Shown: positions 44,595-53,444, counted from the stretch's first letter. The stretch: DNA of 64,000 bases from CAVZCK01 sp963798805 (GCA_963798805.1 CAWCVC010000009.1:186001-250000); one strand, 5' to 3'. A program made the numbers and translations. Notes: generated from the sequence alone by a model not told the origin.

Positions 44595-46439
44595 TCAGTT
44601 CGCTGCAAGCTTGGCGGCCTTCACCTGGTCATACCACCACACTGTCGGAAATCCGATATCGCGCGAGGGCAGCGGCTCCGGATGCGAATATTTGTTCCAA
44701 TAGGCGATCCGCTCATTCGGAGCGAAGAACTGCGGCACGACGTAATAATTCCATAGCAGCAAACGGTCGAGCGCGTGGCACGCGGCCACGAGGTCTTCGC
44801 GGTCCTTGGAGAAAATGATGCGATCGATCAGCTTGTCGACGGCCGGGTTCTTGATGCCGATCGTGTTGCGGCTGCCGGGCCGGTCGGCAGCCTGTGAGCC
44901 CCAGAAATCGCGCTGCTCATTGCCTGGCGATTCGGACTGGGCAAAGGAATCGGTGATGATGTCGAAGTCGAAATCGTTGACGCGCGCCTGATACTGCGCG
45001 GCGTCGACCACGCGGATCGAGACTTTGATGCCCAGCTTTTCGAGCGCCTGTTTGTAAGGCGTCACGATGCGGACGAAATCGGGCTGAACGAGCAGGAACT
45101 CGACATTCATCCGCTCGCCGGTCTTTGCATTCACGAGTGTGTCGTTCTTCACTTCCCAGCCGGCTTCGCGCAGCAGGCGCGCCGCCTCCCGCCAATTATG
45201 CCGGTCGACAAGCGAATTGCTGTCATTGACCGGATTCTTATACTCCTTGGTGAAAACCTCCGGCGGCACCTCGTTCCGCACACTGTCGAGGATCTCGAGC
45301 TCCTTGCCTTTGGGCAGGCCCTGCGCGGCAAGCTCGGTATTCTCGAAAAAGCTGGAGACGCGCTCATACTGTCCGTAAAACAGCGTCTTGTTCATCCATT
45401 CGAAGTTGAACATCAGACTAAAGGCGTGGCGAACGCGCGGATCCGCGAATTTAGCGCGTCGCGTGTTCATGACGAAAGCCTGCATCGGCTCCGGGTTCTT
45501 CAGGCGAATGTCACCGCGCGTTATGACCTTGCCTGCCTTAGCGGCTGGAAAGTTGTAGCCTGTCGCCCAGTTCTTCGCCGAATTCTCGTTGAAATAGTCG
45601 ACTTTGCCGGCCTTGAACGCCTCGAACGCGACCTGCCGGTCGCCGAAATAATCGTAGCGGATCTCGTCGAGATTGTTCTGCCCGACTTCGACCGGCAGAT
45701 TGGCACCCCAATAATCCTTCACGCGCTCATAGGCGATGTAGCGCCCGGCCTCGAAGGATTTGATCCGATAGGGGCCGCTACCGAGCGGCATGTTGAGCGA
45801 GGTCTTCGAAGGATCGCGCGCGCCGCCTTCCTGGTAGAAGTGCTTCGGAAGGATCACGAGCTGACCGACGATCTGGGGCAATTCGCGATTGTTCTTCTGG
45901 TCGAAATAGAAGGTGACTTCGTTGTCGCCGGTCTTCTCCGCCTTCGTCACGTTCTTGTAGTAGAACGCATACTGCGCATTGTTGGCCTTGAGCACATTCA
46001 AGCTGAAGATGACGTCCTCTGGCGTGACCGGCTCGCCGTCGTGCCAGCGCGCTTCCTTGCGCAGCTTGTAGGTGACGGAGGAATAATCGGCGGGATAGGA
46101 CACCCATTCGGACAGATGCGCATATTCCGTGGACGGCTCGTCGAGGCTGGAGGCCATGAGCTGGTCGTAGATCAGTCCGAGCCCGGCGGCCTTGTTTCCC
46201 TTGTACGGAATGATGTTGAGCGTATCGAATGTTCCGGTTGCAGACAAGCGGACCGATCCGCCCTTCGGCGCGTTCGGATTGACGTAGCCGAAGTGTTTGA
46301 AGTCCGCGCCGTATTTCGGGGTCCCGATCAGTGATACACCGTTCAGCTTCTCGCCGGCCTCTGCCGAAGCGGCGGCAAACGCGAACAGCGCAACTAGAAA
46401 GCCGAGAAACTTCAGGCCCGTCGGCAGCCGAGTGATCAT
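44595..46439 (-). CDS. yejA: Extracellular solute-binding protein, YejA-like (first copy)
   Basis: 614 residues from the ATG at 46439, chosen because the signal peptide (MITRLPTGLKFLGFLVALFA, cleaved near AEA/GEK) then sits at the N-terminus. The mature protein has KLNGVSLIGTPKYGADFKHF and YVNPNAPKGGSVRLSATGTF. Shared landmarks with its neighbour are SFFENTELAAQGLPKGKELE and YYVVPQFFAPNERIAYWNKY. It is the promoter-proximal gene of the yej operon. Two yejA copies in tandem are seen in rhizobia; the ligands are unknown. Confidence 0.93.
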   Translation of the reverse strand: MITRLPTGLKFLGFLVALFAFAAASAEAGEKLNGVSLIGTPKYGADFKHFGYVNPNAPKGGSVRLSATGTFDTLNIIPYKGNKAAGLGLIYDQLMASSLDEPSTEYAHLSEWVSYPADYSSVTYKLRKEARWHDGEPVTPEDVIFSLNVLKANNAQYAFYYKNVTKAEKTGDNEVTFYFDQKNNRELPQIVGQLVILPKHFYQEGGARDPSKTSLNMPLGSGPYRIKSFEAGRYIAYERVKDYWGANLPVEVGQNNLDEIRYDYFGDRQVAFEAFKAGKVDYFNENSAKNWATGYNFPAAKAGKVITRGDIRLKNPEPMQAFVMNTRRAKFADPRVRHAFSLMFNFEWMNKTLFYGQYERVSSFFENTELAAQGLPKGKELEILDSVRNEVPPEVFTKEYKNPVNDSNSLVDRHNWREAARLLREAGWEVKNDTLVNAKTGERMNVEFLLVQPDFVRIVTPYKQALEKLGIKVSIRVVDAAQYQARVNDFDFDIITDSFAQSESPGNEQRDFWGSQAADRPGSRNTIGIKNPAVDKLIDRIIFSKDREDLVAACHALDRLLLWNYYVVPQFFAPNERIAYWNKYSHPEPLPSRDIGFPTVWWYDQVKAAKLAAN

Positions 46440-46698
46440 GCTTTGTCTCAATTCCCGGAACAATCGCGACCCTCTATTTGAGCCACGCAAGCTAAGGTCG
46501 TCTAGAATGAGCGTGAGACAGGCCGAGACCAAATTAAAAATCTTTCATTCGCCGAGAAGTGCCGCGTTCAAGTGCGGCGGAACATAGTCGATTAGGCAAA
46601 GCCCACCAAACGAATTGTGTTCCATATTGCCGCAGCCGGAATGCAAACGCCGCCGGCCAATTGCGGCTGGCGGCGTCGCGATGGCGAAAAATTCGCAG

Positions 46699-47859
46699 TC
46701 AGTTCTGTTTCGGCGCGACGGCCGGTGCCGGATTTCCGTTCGGATTGGCGCTGGCCTCGGCTTCGCTCTTCGCATCGCCGTGCGACGACGATCCGGTCTC
46801 AGTCTTCTTGCCGTCGTTCTGGCCGCCAGTGTTGGCTGGAGCAGTATTCGCGGCGGATGGCAGCGGCGGGGCTGCAGGGCTGATCGAGTGCAGATAGGCG
46901 ATGATGTCGGCCCGCTCGGCATCTTTCTTCATGCCGGCGTAAGCCATTTTCGTGCCGGCCACGCAGCCCTTCGGATTCTGAATGAAGCAGTTAAGCTTGT
47001 CATAGGTCCAGTTGCCGCCGAATTTCTTCAGAGCCTCCGAATAGGCGAAGCCTTCATGGCTCGCAACCGGACGGCCGACGACGCCGTAGAGATTGGGGCC
47101 GATCTTGTTCGGGCCGCCCTTCTCGAAGGTATGGCAGGTGTGGCAGATCCTGGTGGCGTTTTCGCCGACCTTCGGATCGGCCTTCGCCAGCAGCGTATCG
47201 AACGAGGCGTTGGCTGCTCCGCCGGAGGCCGCCCCTGCGCCTGGCTTGCCGCCCGATGCCGCAGGGCCAGCAGCCGCAGCCTTCGCCGGCTGCCCGCCGG
47301 CGGCATTGGCCGGAGCCTCGGCTTCCGCGGCCGGCAGCGGAGGCGCATCCGGGCTGATCGAGTGCAGATAGGCGACCACATCGGCGCGCTCGGGATCCTT
47401 CTTGATGCCGGCAAAGGTCATCTTGGTGCCCGAAACGCAGCCTCTCGGATTATCGATGAAGCAGTTCAGCTTGTCGTAGGTCCAGTTGCCGCCGAATTTC
47501 TTCAGAGCCGCCGAATAGGCAAAGCCCGGATGGCTGGCGACGGGACGGCCGACGACGCCGTAGAGATTGGGGCCGATCTTGTTCGGACCGCCTTGCTCGA
47601 ATGTGTGGCAAGCGTGGCACGCTTTCGTCGCGTTTTCTCCGACCTTGACGTCGGCTTTGGCGAGCAGAGTGTTGAACGGAACCTTCGGCGCAGCCGCTTC
47701 CGCCGGCGCCCCCGCGCTGCCTGCGCCCGCTCCCTCTTCGGCAGGTTGAGGCGCGCCGCCCGTGGGATAGGCGATATTGATCAACGTGCTGGTGCCGAAA
47801 ATGACGAGCAGCGCCGATAGTGTCGCCCCTGCGATCATATTGACCGTCATTTTGTCCAT
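46699..47859 (-). CDS. Membrane-anchored tandem class I cytochrome c (diheme)
   Basis: 386 residues. One N-terminal helix (MIAGATLSALLVIFGTSTLI) anchors it as an uncleaved signal. Two cytochrome c domains of about 105 residues follow. Domain 1 has heme site C81-C84-H85 (CHACH) and Met147 (GTKM). Domain 2 has C239-C242-H243 (CHTCH) and Met305 (GTKM). The domains are almost identical over long stretches (GPNKIGPNLYGVVGRPVASH in both) and are separated by an Ala/Pro/Gly-rich linker. Rhizobial CycM is a single-domain version that passes electrons to the aa3 oxidase. This looks like an internal duplication of it. The tail is Asn/Ala/Pro-rich. Confidence 0.92.
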   Translation of the reverse strand: MDKMTVNMIAGATLSALLVIFGTSTLINIAYPTGGAPQPAEEGAGAGSAGAPAEAAAPKVPFNTLLAKADVKVGENATKACHACHTFEQGGPNKIGPNLYGVVGRPVASHPGFAYSAALKKFGGNWTYDKLNCFIDNPRGCVSGTKMTFAGIKKDPERADVVAYLHSISPDAPPLPAAEAEAPANAAGGQPAKAAAAGPAASGGKPGAGAASGGAANASFDTLLAKADPKVGENATRICHTCHTFEKGGPNKIGPNLYGVVGRPVASHEGFAYSEALKKFGGNWTYDKLNCFIQNPKGCVAGTKMAYAGMKKDAERADIIAYLHSISPAAPPLPSAANTAPANTGGQNDGKKTETGSSSHGDAKSEAEASANPNGNPAPAVAPKQN

Positions 47860-47965
47860 AAGCGGCCCTTTCTTCTTGCTGTCGCCTTCAAAGCCAGTCT
47901 AACCAGCTCGCCTTACCGAATGCCGGGAATTTTCCTGCTTGCCAATACGACAGCTCGTGGCGCAG

Positions 47966-48040
47966 AAAAAGCCCCGAACAGGGGCGAATTGTCTCAGCAT
48001 GGCTCCCACTTATCGTCGGCCATGCGCCCACGGGGGGAGA
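47966..48040 (-). ncRNA. Candidate small RNA or leader attenuator
   Basis: Reading the minus strand, GCATGGC pairs with GCCATGC (48024-48018 with 48002-47996). This is followed by GCCCC-TGTTC-GGGGC (47985-47971) and a run of five T, the form of a rho-independent terminator. No minus-strand gene lies just upstream, and the tandem cytochrome c gene starts 107 bases downstream. The structure could be a short sRNA or a 5' leader that attenuates cytochrome expression. The terminator part is clear; the RNA assignment is tentative. Confidence 0.4.
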
Positions 48041-48061
48041 TAAGACGGAAAGGATGCGCAA

Positions 48062-48829
48062 ATGGCAAGAGCCTTGATCGTTATTCCATCGCGAATTGGC
48101 GCGACGAGGCTTCCGCGCAAGCCGCTGGCCGAGATCGCCGGCGAGCCGATGGTCGTGCATGTCTGGCGGCGGACGATGGAAGCTGATGCGGGCGACGTTG
48201 TAGTGGCGACCGACGCCCCCGAGATCGCTGAGGCGATCGTGCGGGTTGGCGGCAAGGCGGTGATGACCCGTGCCGACCATCCCAGCGGTTCGGACCGGGT
48301 CTTCGAGGCCGCCAATCTTATCGATCCCGCCGGCAAAATCGACATTATCGTCAATGTGCAGGGCGATCAGCCGGTGCTCGAGCCTTCGCTCATTCGCGAC
48401 ACCATCGTGCCGCTCGATGATCCGGCCGTGGATATCGCCACGGTCGCGGCAGTGCTGACCGATCCCTCGACGGTAACCGAACCCAGCGTGGTCAAGCTGA
48501 TCGGCACGCCGTCGGAGAGCGGCGAAATCCTGCGTGCGCTCTATTTCACCCGCGCGCCTGCGCCGTTCGGTCCTGGTCCGCTCTACGTTCATATCGGGCT
48601 ATACGCCTACCGCCGCGCGGCGCTCGCCCGCTTCGTCAAGCTGCCGCCCTCGCCGCTAGAGAAACGCGAGAAGCTGGAACAGCTCCGGGCGCTCGAGGCA
48701 GGGATGCGGATCGACGTCAAACGGGTCGGCAGTGTTCCGATGAGCGTCGACACGCCGGACGATCTGGAGCGCGTTCGCGCCTATTTTGCCTCGGTCTCCG
48801 CCCCGCGGGTCGTCGCGGCAGTGTCTTGA
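48062..48829 (+). CDS. kdsB: 3-deoxy-manno-octulosonate cytidylyltransferase
   Basis: 255 residues. It begins MARALIVIPSRIGATRLPRK, the nucleotide-binding P-S-R-x-x-x-T-R-L-P-x-K-P-L motif. Later motifs are DHPSGSDRVFEAANL, NVQGDQPVLEP (metal-binding Asp) and HIGLYAYRRAALARFV. It activates Kdo with CTP for lipopolysaccharide core synthesis in the cytoplasm. A GGAAAGGA site precedes the start. The pheA gene follows after 15 bases, an order conserved in rhizobia. Confidence 0.96.
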   Translation: MARALIVIPSRIGATRLPRKPLAEIAGEPMVVHVWRRTMEADAGDVVVATDAPEIAEAIVRVGGKAVMTRADHPSGSDRVFEAANLIDPAGKIDIIVNVQGDQPVLEPSLIRDTIVPLDDPAVDIATVAAVLTDPSTVTEPSVVKLIGTPSESGEILRALYFTRAPAPFGPGPLYVHIGLYAYRRAALARFVKLPPSPLEKREKLEQLRALEAGMRIDVKRVGSVPMSVDTPDDLERVRAYFASVSAPRVVAAVS

Positions 48830-48844
48830 AATCAGGGAATGCCG

Positions 48845-49774
48845 ATGTCATCAGCCGCACAGAGGATGGCTAAGAAGGCGAGGAAAGCTCCGGCCAGAAA
48901 ATCGAAGTTGAGCGCGCAGGCAGCGAATTCGGTGCTGTTTCAGGGCGAGCTTGGCGCGAACTCGCATCTGGCGTGCCTCAACGCCTTTCCCGACATGCAG
49001 CCTGTCCCTTGCGCGACCTTTGAAGACGCGCTGGCCGGCCTTCATCAGGGGCAGGGCCGATATGCTCTGATTCCGATCGAGAATTCGGTCGCCGGCCGGG
49101 TGGCGGATGTCCACCATCTCCTGCCCGATTCGGGGCTTTACATCGTCGGCGAGCATTTCGAGCGCATCTATCATCAGCTCCTCGTCCTACCCGGAACCAG
49201 ACTCGAGGATCTGAAGTCCGTCCACAGCCATACGCACGCTCTCGGGCAATGCCGCAACGTCATACGCGAACTAGGTTTGAAACCCGTGACGGAAGCCGAT
49301 ACAGCGGGCGCCGCACGGATGCTTGCCGAGGAGCGCGACAAGACGAAGGCCGTCATTGCGTCGAAACTGGCTGCCGAGATTTACGGCCTCGAAATCCTGC
49401 GCGGCGATATCGAAGACGCGGCGCACAATACGACGCGCTTCATCACATTAGCCGCCGAACGTGACGATGCGCCGTCCGGCAACGGCCCGGTCATGACGAC
49501 CTTCATCTTCCGCGTCCGCAACGTGCCGGCCGCGCTCTATAAGGCACTCGGCGGGTTTGCAACCAACGGCGTCAACATGACGAAGCTGGAGTCCTATATG
49601 GTCGACGGCAATTTCTGGGCGGCCATGTTTTACGCCGACATCGAAGGTCACCCCGACGACAGGTCCGTCACGCTGGCGCTGGAGGAGTGTCAGTTCTTCT
49701 CCTCCGAATTCCGCATACTAGGCGTTTATCCTGCAAGCTCCTTTCGCGCCGGGATGAAAGCCGAGGCGAATTAG
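48845..49774 (+). CDS. pheA: Prephenate dehydratase
   Basis: 309 residues from ATG 48845, which is well spaced from AGGGA; an ATG at 48839 is also possible. A basic N-terminal tail precedes the catalytic domain (VLFQGELGANSHLACLNAFP, ALIPIENSVAGRV, and the catalytic Thr in NTTRFITLA). The C-terminal ACT domain (about 205-285) has the KLESYMVDGNFWAAMFYADI segment, corresponding to the Phe-binding ESRP region. It converts prephenate to phenylpyruvate in phenylalanine synthesis and is probably feedback-inhibited. It is the monofunctional type without chorismate mutase. Confidence 0.95.
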   Translation: MSSAAQRMAKKARKAPARKSKLSAQAANSVLFQGELGANSHLACLNAFPDMQPVPCATFEDALAGLHQGQGRYALIPIENSVAGRVADVHHLLPDSGLYIVGEHFERIYHQLLVLPGTRLEDLKSVHSHTHALGQCRNVIRELGLKPVTEADTAGAARMLAEERDKTKAVIASKLAAEIYGLEILRGDIEDAAHNTTRFITLAAERDDAPSGNGPVMTTFIFRVRNVPAALYKALGGFATNGVNMTKLESYMVDGNFWAAMFYADIEGHPDDRSVTLALEECQFFSSEFRILGVYPASSFRAGMKAEAN

Positions 49775-49787
49775 CCGGCCCGTTTTT

Positions 49788-50759
49788 TCACGCCCCGCGA
49801 AGCGTTCCCTCCGCGAAGGCGCGAATCAGCGTATGCGAGATGGACAGCGGCGGCGGCACGAAAAGCCCGTCAGGATGCGTTTTATCGAGCATATGGCCGA
49901 CCTCCTCGCGGCTGAACCAGCGCGCCTCCGGCACTTCCGCCATATCGAGCGTCAAATCGGTATTCAGCGCCTCGCCCCAGCACCCGACCATCAGCGAATG
50001 GGGGAACGGCCAGGGCTGGCTGGCGACATACTCGACCCGCCCGACGCGGACGCCCACCTCTTCCATGATCTCGCGGCGCACCGCGGTTTCGATGTCGTCG
50101 CCCGGCTCGACGAAGCCTGCGAGCACGGAATACATCTTGTCCATGAATCGCGGCTCATGCCCGAGCAGGCACTTGTCGTGATGGGTGATCAGCATGATCA
50201 CCGCAGGATCGGACCGCGGGAAATGCATCTGGCCGCAAGCCCAGCAATCCCGCCGCCATCCGCCGTCGCGCGGCAAGGTCCGTCCGCCGCAGCGCCCGCA
50301 GCAGCGTTGCGTCGCGTGCCAGGCGGCAAGACTGCGCGCCTGCGCGGCGAGGGCCAGCTCTGACGCCGGCATATCCGATTGATTCGCGAGCGACCGCAGA
50401 TCGACGAGCGGCGCGAGGATGTCGGGGCCGCCTTTCAGGACCGCCGCCTCAGCCTGCGACAGAGCCACGGCGAAAAGTGGTGCGCCGTCCTCTCGGACGC
50501 CCAGAAAAAAGCCGCCCGATGGATCGATGCCCACCCGACGCAGATCCATCGCCGAAAAGGCCCGCAAATGGGTATTGGTGTGATCATCGCGCGACGTGAT
50601 GGCGAACTTCAAATCGATGACGAGATAGAATTGGGCAGCGCCCGACGCGCGCTGCGCGTCGATCCAGGCCGCGTCACGACGTTTCTCGCCCATCCGGTTC
50701 ACGGCCGTCTGGGCGGCAATGTGCTGCATTCTGATGGCAGAACGGTCCGTCATTGGCAT
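49788..50759 (-). CDS. nudC: NAD(+) diphosphatase (NudC)
   Basis: 323 residues. The N-terminal NUDIX-like domain is followed by a zinc ribbon (CCGRCGGRTLPRDGG with CWACGQMHFPRSDPAV), then the catalytic Nudix box GFVEPGDDIETAVRREIMEE. The SQPWPFPHSLM motif downstream of the box is the NudC signature. It hydrolyses NADH and NAD+ and can remove NAD caps from RNA. It is convergent with pheA and starts four bases after the stop of the patatin-like gene, so it shares that transcript. Confidence 0.95.
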   Translation of the reverse strand: MPMTDRSAIRMQHIAAQTAVNRMGEKRRDAAWIDAQRASGAAQFYLVIDLKFAITSRDDHTNTHLRAFSAMDLRRVGIDPSGGFFLGVREDGAPLFAVALSQAEAAVLKGGPDILAPLVDLRSLANQSDMPASELALAAQARSLAAWHATQRCCGRCGGRTLPRDGGWRRDCWACGQMHFPRSDPAVIMLITHHDKCLLGHEPRFMDKMYSVLAGFVEPGDDIETAVRREIMEEVGVRVGRVEYVASQPWPFPHSLMVGCWGEALNTDLTLDMAEVPEARWFSREEVGHMLDKTHPDGLFVPPPLSISHTLIRAFAEGTLRGA

Positions 50760-50762
50760 TCG

Positions 50763-52625
50763 TCAGCTTGCCGGAATCGCCGCCACGAGCGGGAGGTCAC
50801 CGGCGGTGGCGCGCTTTTCAAGCTCGGCGAGCGCCCATTGATAGCTGCGATCCTTGATCCGCCCATGTTCGCGCCAGGCCATGACATCGGTGCCGGGCGG
50901 AATGGGTGCGGCGAGCAGCATGTCGAGCGGGCCGAGCCAATCCTTATCCTCACCGATCCTGTCATGCGCGGCAACGAGAACCGTCTCGAAGGACGGCAGG
51001 GTTGGTTCGTCCTGGTCGGGCTTTTGCCAGGGCAGCCGGCGGCGCATCTGCTTCTGCCAGGCCGTAAGGTCCCTGTACCGGATCGGCGACTTCCCGAAAG
51101 GCGGAACAGCCGGCTTCGCTACCACATTGGGCCCGGCATTCAGGCGGTGCATGGGCTGAAGCGGCGGTGGGTCGATCAGGCTGCCGTCCAGCAGCATCTG
51201 ACCTTCCTCGTCGACGAAAGGCGGCAGCAGACCGGGGAACGCCCAATTGGCGCGTACAGCCACCTGAAGATTGCCCGAATTATGGATATACGGCTCGCCG
51301 GTCGAGAGATTGGCCGAAGCGGCGTAGAAGGGGATCGGGAGGTCGGCGATATCGGTGTCGGGGAAATGCTTCAGGATCAGCCGGTCGAGGGCGCGCTGGT
51401 CGTAGAGGCTGAAACGCGGCCAACTCTTGCGCCGAAGCGCGCGGCGCCCAACCATCACCTCGGTAACGAGCTGGTCCGTGTCGTCCGGATCCATGCCGAG
51501 AGCGAGGCAGGCAGCGATCACCGCCCCGACACCTACGCCTGCAAAGCAGTCCGGCTCGAAACCCGAAGCCTGAACGGCTTTGAAGATGCCGAGCGAGGCC
51601 GCGCCGAAGACGCCCTGGCCGGCGGCAAAGAAACCGGTCGACTGCCCCAGCAGGAACCGCGCCAGCCGCTCGAAATCCCTTGCCTGATTTGGCCGTAGAT
51701 GATGGTGCGAGCGCACGGGGCGGTATTCGAGCCAGCGCCGTGTGCCCGCAATCGTCGGGCCGCGGCGCGGATCGTGAAACAGCGCCAGCCGACAGGCGTC
51801 GGCACCGCGCAATTCGAAGGCAAGCTCTTCGACTGGTCCCAGCGGAACCGGTGTGCCAAGACGCCCACCGTCATGCGTGCCGATCAGGCAGATCTCGTCG
51901 GCCTCTGCGATGGCGCGCTCGGTCCAGGCGGTTGGCTCTGGATCTGCCAGCAAAATGATGACGTCGAACCGGCTCTCCTGCTCCTTGAGCCAATGAACGA
52001 CCTGTGGATCGTCGAGCGCGATGCCGCCGGGCAGATCCTGGCCGAGCCCCTCGGATGAGAGGATCTGGCAATCGGCACGCTGTTCGATCGCCGCCGAAAG
52101 CCGGTCGGCGAAGCCGGCGGGAACCGGCTCGTTTCCGGCGGGGCAGAGTGCGAGCGAGCGAGCGCGGTCGGCGAACTGGCGCGGGCGGGCGTGAATGCGC
52201 GGCTGGCTCTCGGCATGGATGAGGCTGCGCAGGGTTCCCTGCCAGACATCCGGCACACTTTCGGCGAGCGCCTTGAAGCTTTCCCAGTCGAGCTTGAGCA
52301 CGATGCTGCTGCGCGCCGCCGAGATGGTGGTCTCATGCGGCTCCCGGGCGAAGAACGATTTTTCGGCGAGAGCGGCGCCCGGTCCCATTTCAGCCCTGGC
52401 CGCGTCGACTGCGAATTGGGTGGTGCGGAAACGGCCCGAGGTGACGACATGCAGCGCGGACGGTACCTCGCCGGCTTTCACCAGCGTCTCTCCGCGCTCG
52501 ATCGTCTGCAGATGGCATTCCGCGTAGAGCCGTTTCAGCGCGTCTTCCGGCATGGCTTCGAAAGCGCGCACGCTCCGAAGCCATTCGGCCGGAGATCTGT
52601 GCCGCAATCTTTCAGTGCCCGCCAT
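50763..52625 (-). CDS. Cyclic-nucleotide-binding/patatin-like protein lacking the catalytic Ser
   Basis: 620 residues in the NTE-like layout: a cNMP-binding domain (about 15-140, RLYAECHLQTIERGETLVKA, LHVVTSGRFRT), a middle alpha/beta domain (about 160-300), and a patatin domain (about 330-590). The nucleophile elbow should read G-x-S-x-G; here it is AGVGVGAVIA, with Gly365 in place of Ser. The oxyanion GGGxRG loop is also altered (AAGQGVFGAASLG). The second catalytic motif remains (LLDGSLIDPPPL, Asp480). It is therefore probably not an active lipase of the usual kind, and may act as a sensor or scaffold. NudC follows in the operon. Confidence 0.88.
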   Translation of the reverse strand: MAGTERLRHRSPAEWLRSVRAFEAMPEDALKRLYAECHLQTIERGETLVKAGEVPSALHVVTSGRFRTTQFAVDAARAEMGPGAALAEKSFFAREPHETTISAARSSIVLKLDWESFKALAESVPDVWQGTLRSLIHAESQPRIHARPRQFADRARSLALCPAGNEPVPAGFADRLSAAIEQRADCQILSSEGLGQDLPGGIALDDPQVVHWLKEQESRFDVIILLADPEPTAWTERAIAEADEICLIGTHDGGRLGTPVPLGPVEELAFELRGADACRLALFHDPRRGPTIAGTRRWLEYRPVRSHHHLRPNQARDFERLARFLLGQSTGFFAAGQGVFGAASLGIFKAVQASGFEPDCFAGVGVGAVIAACLALGMDPDDTDQLVTEVMVGRRALRRKSWPRFSLYDQRALDRLILKHFPDTDIADLPIPFYAASANLSTGEPYIHNSGNLQVAVRANWAFPGLLPPFVDEEGQMLLDGSLIDPPPLQPMHRLNAGPNVVAKPAVPPFGKSPIRYRDLTAWQKQMRRRLPWQKPDQDEPTLPSFETVLVAAHDRIGEDKDWLGPLDMLLAAPIPPGTDVMAWREHGRIKDRSYQWALAELEKRATAGDLPLVAAIPAS

Positions 52626-52712
52626 GCCAGCCGCCCGGTTGATGCTTCTTCGTGCTTAACCGATCCGCGGCCAAATGCCTATCACCAACGCCGCGCATGG
52701 GAAAGGCGTGGA

Positions 52713-52738
52713 CAAAAAAGGGCCGCACACGGCGGCCC
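52713..52738 (-). terminator. Terminator after sodB
   Basis: On the minus strand GGGCCGC (52738-52732) pairs with GCGGCCC (52726-52720), followed by six T. It lies 25 bases beyond the sodB stop and ends that transcript before the patatin-like gene. Confidence 0.85.
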
Positions 52739-52762
52739 GATCTTTTGGCGCGATCTGCCGGT

Positions 52763-53359
52763 TCAGGCTGCAGCAAACATCTGCTCGACATGCTCCCAAT
52801 TGATGAGATTGTCGAACCAGGCTTCCAGATATTTCGGCCGCGCATTACGATAGTCGATATAATAGGAATGTTCCCAAACATCGCAGCCGAGAAGCGGCTT
52901 GCCGCCGTGAACCAGCGGATTTTCGCCGTTCGGCGTCTTCATCACCTCGAGCTTGCCGTCCTTCATTGCCAGCCAGCACCAGCCGGAGCCGAACTGTCCC
53001 TTGCCCGCCTCGATAAAGGCCTCGCGGAATTTGTCGAACCCGCCGAGATCGCTGTCGATTTGCGCCTGCAGGCTGCCGGGCAGCTTACGGCCACCGCCGC
53101 CGGGCTTCATCCATTTCCAGAAGTGGATGTGATTGTAGTGCTGGCCGGCATTGTTAAAGAGCGCCGGAATTTTCCCGTAGGACTCTTTCACGACGTCTTC
53201 CAGTGCCTTGCCTTCGAGGCCCGACCCGGCAAGCAGCTTGTTGCCGGTCTCGACATAGGCATTGTGATGCTTGTCGTGGTGATATTGGAGCGTCTCAGCC
53301 GACATATAGGGCTGCAGCGCATCATAAGCGTAAGGTAGCTCTGGTAGTTCGAATGCCAC
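52763..53359 (-). CDS. sodB: Superoxide dismutase, Fe/Mn type
   Basis: 198 residues from a GTG at 53359 with an AAGGAG site; the longer frame to 53509 is not favoured. It starts VAFELPELPYAYDALQPYMS. Metal ligands are His in YHHDKHHNAYV, His in GQHYNHIHFWKWM, and Asp and His in LLGCDVWEHSYYIDYRNARP. GGGG-RKLPG and GSGWCWLAM are typical of alphaproteobacterial cytoplasmic enzymes; the metal (Fe, Mn or cambialistic) cannot be fixed. It removes superoxide. A palindrome lies in the promoter region. Confidence 0.96.
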   Translation of the reverse strand: MAFELPELPYAYDALQPYMSAETLQYHHDKHHNAYVETGNKLLAGSGLEGKALEDVVKESYGKIPALFNNAGQHYNHIHFWKWMKPGGGGRKLPGSLQAQIDSDLGGFDKFREAFIEAGKGQFGSGWCWLAMKDGKLEVMKTPNGENPLVHGGKPLLGCDVWEHSYYIDYRNARPKYLEAWFDNLINWEHVEQMFAAA

Positions 53360-53372
53360 GGTGCTCTCCTTG

Positions 53373-53386
53373 AATGTTCGAACATT
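53373..53386. promoter_or_regulatory. Perfect palindrome in the sodB promoter region
   Basis: AATGTTCGAACATT is a 14-base perfect palindrome, 14 bases upstream of the sodB GTG. Its position between promoter and RBS fits an operator or a 5' leader structure. It does not match the direct-repeat LexA box of alphaproteobacteria (GTTC-N7-GTTC). The regulator is unknown. Confidence 0.45.
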
Positions 53387-53444
53387 ACATGAGCGCAACG
53401 TAGACTTAGACGGAAGGAGAGGCAAGCGGTGAGGGAAAAAGAAA

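Noticed and set aside
53373..53386. LexA/SOS box at sodB
   Set aside because: Alphaproteobacterial LexA uses GTTC-N7-GTTC direct repeats; this is a contiguous palindrome.
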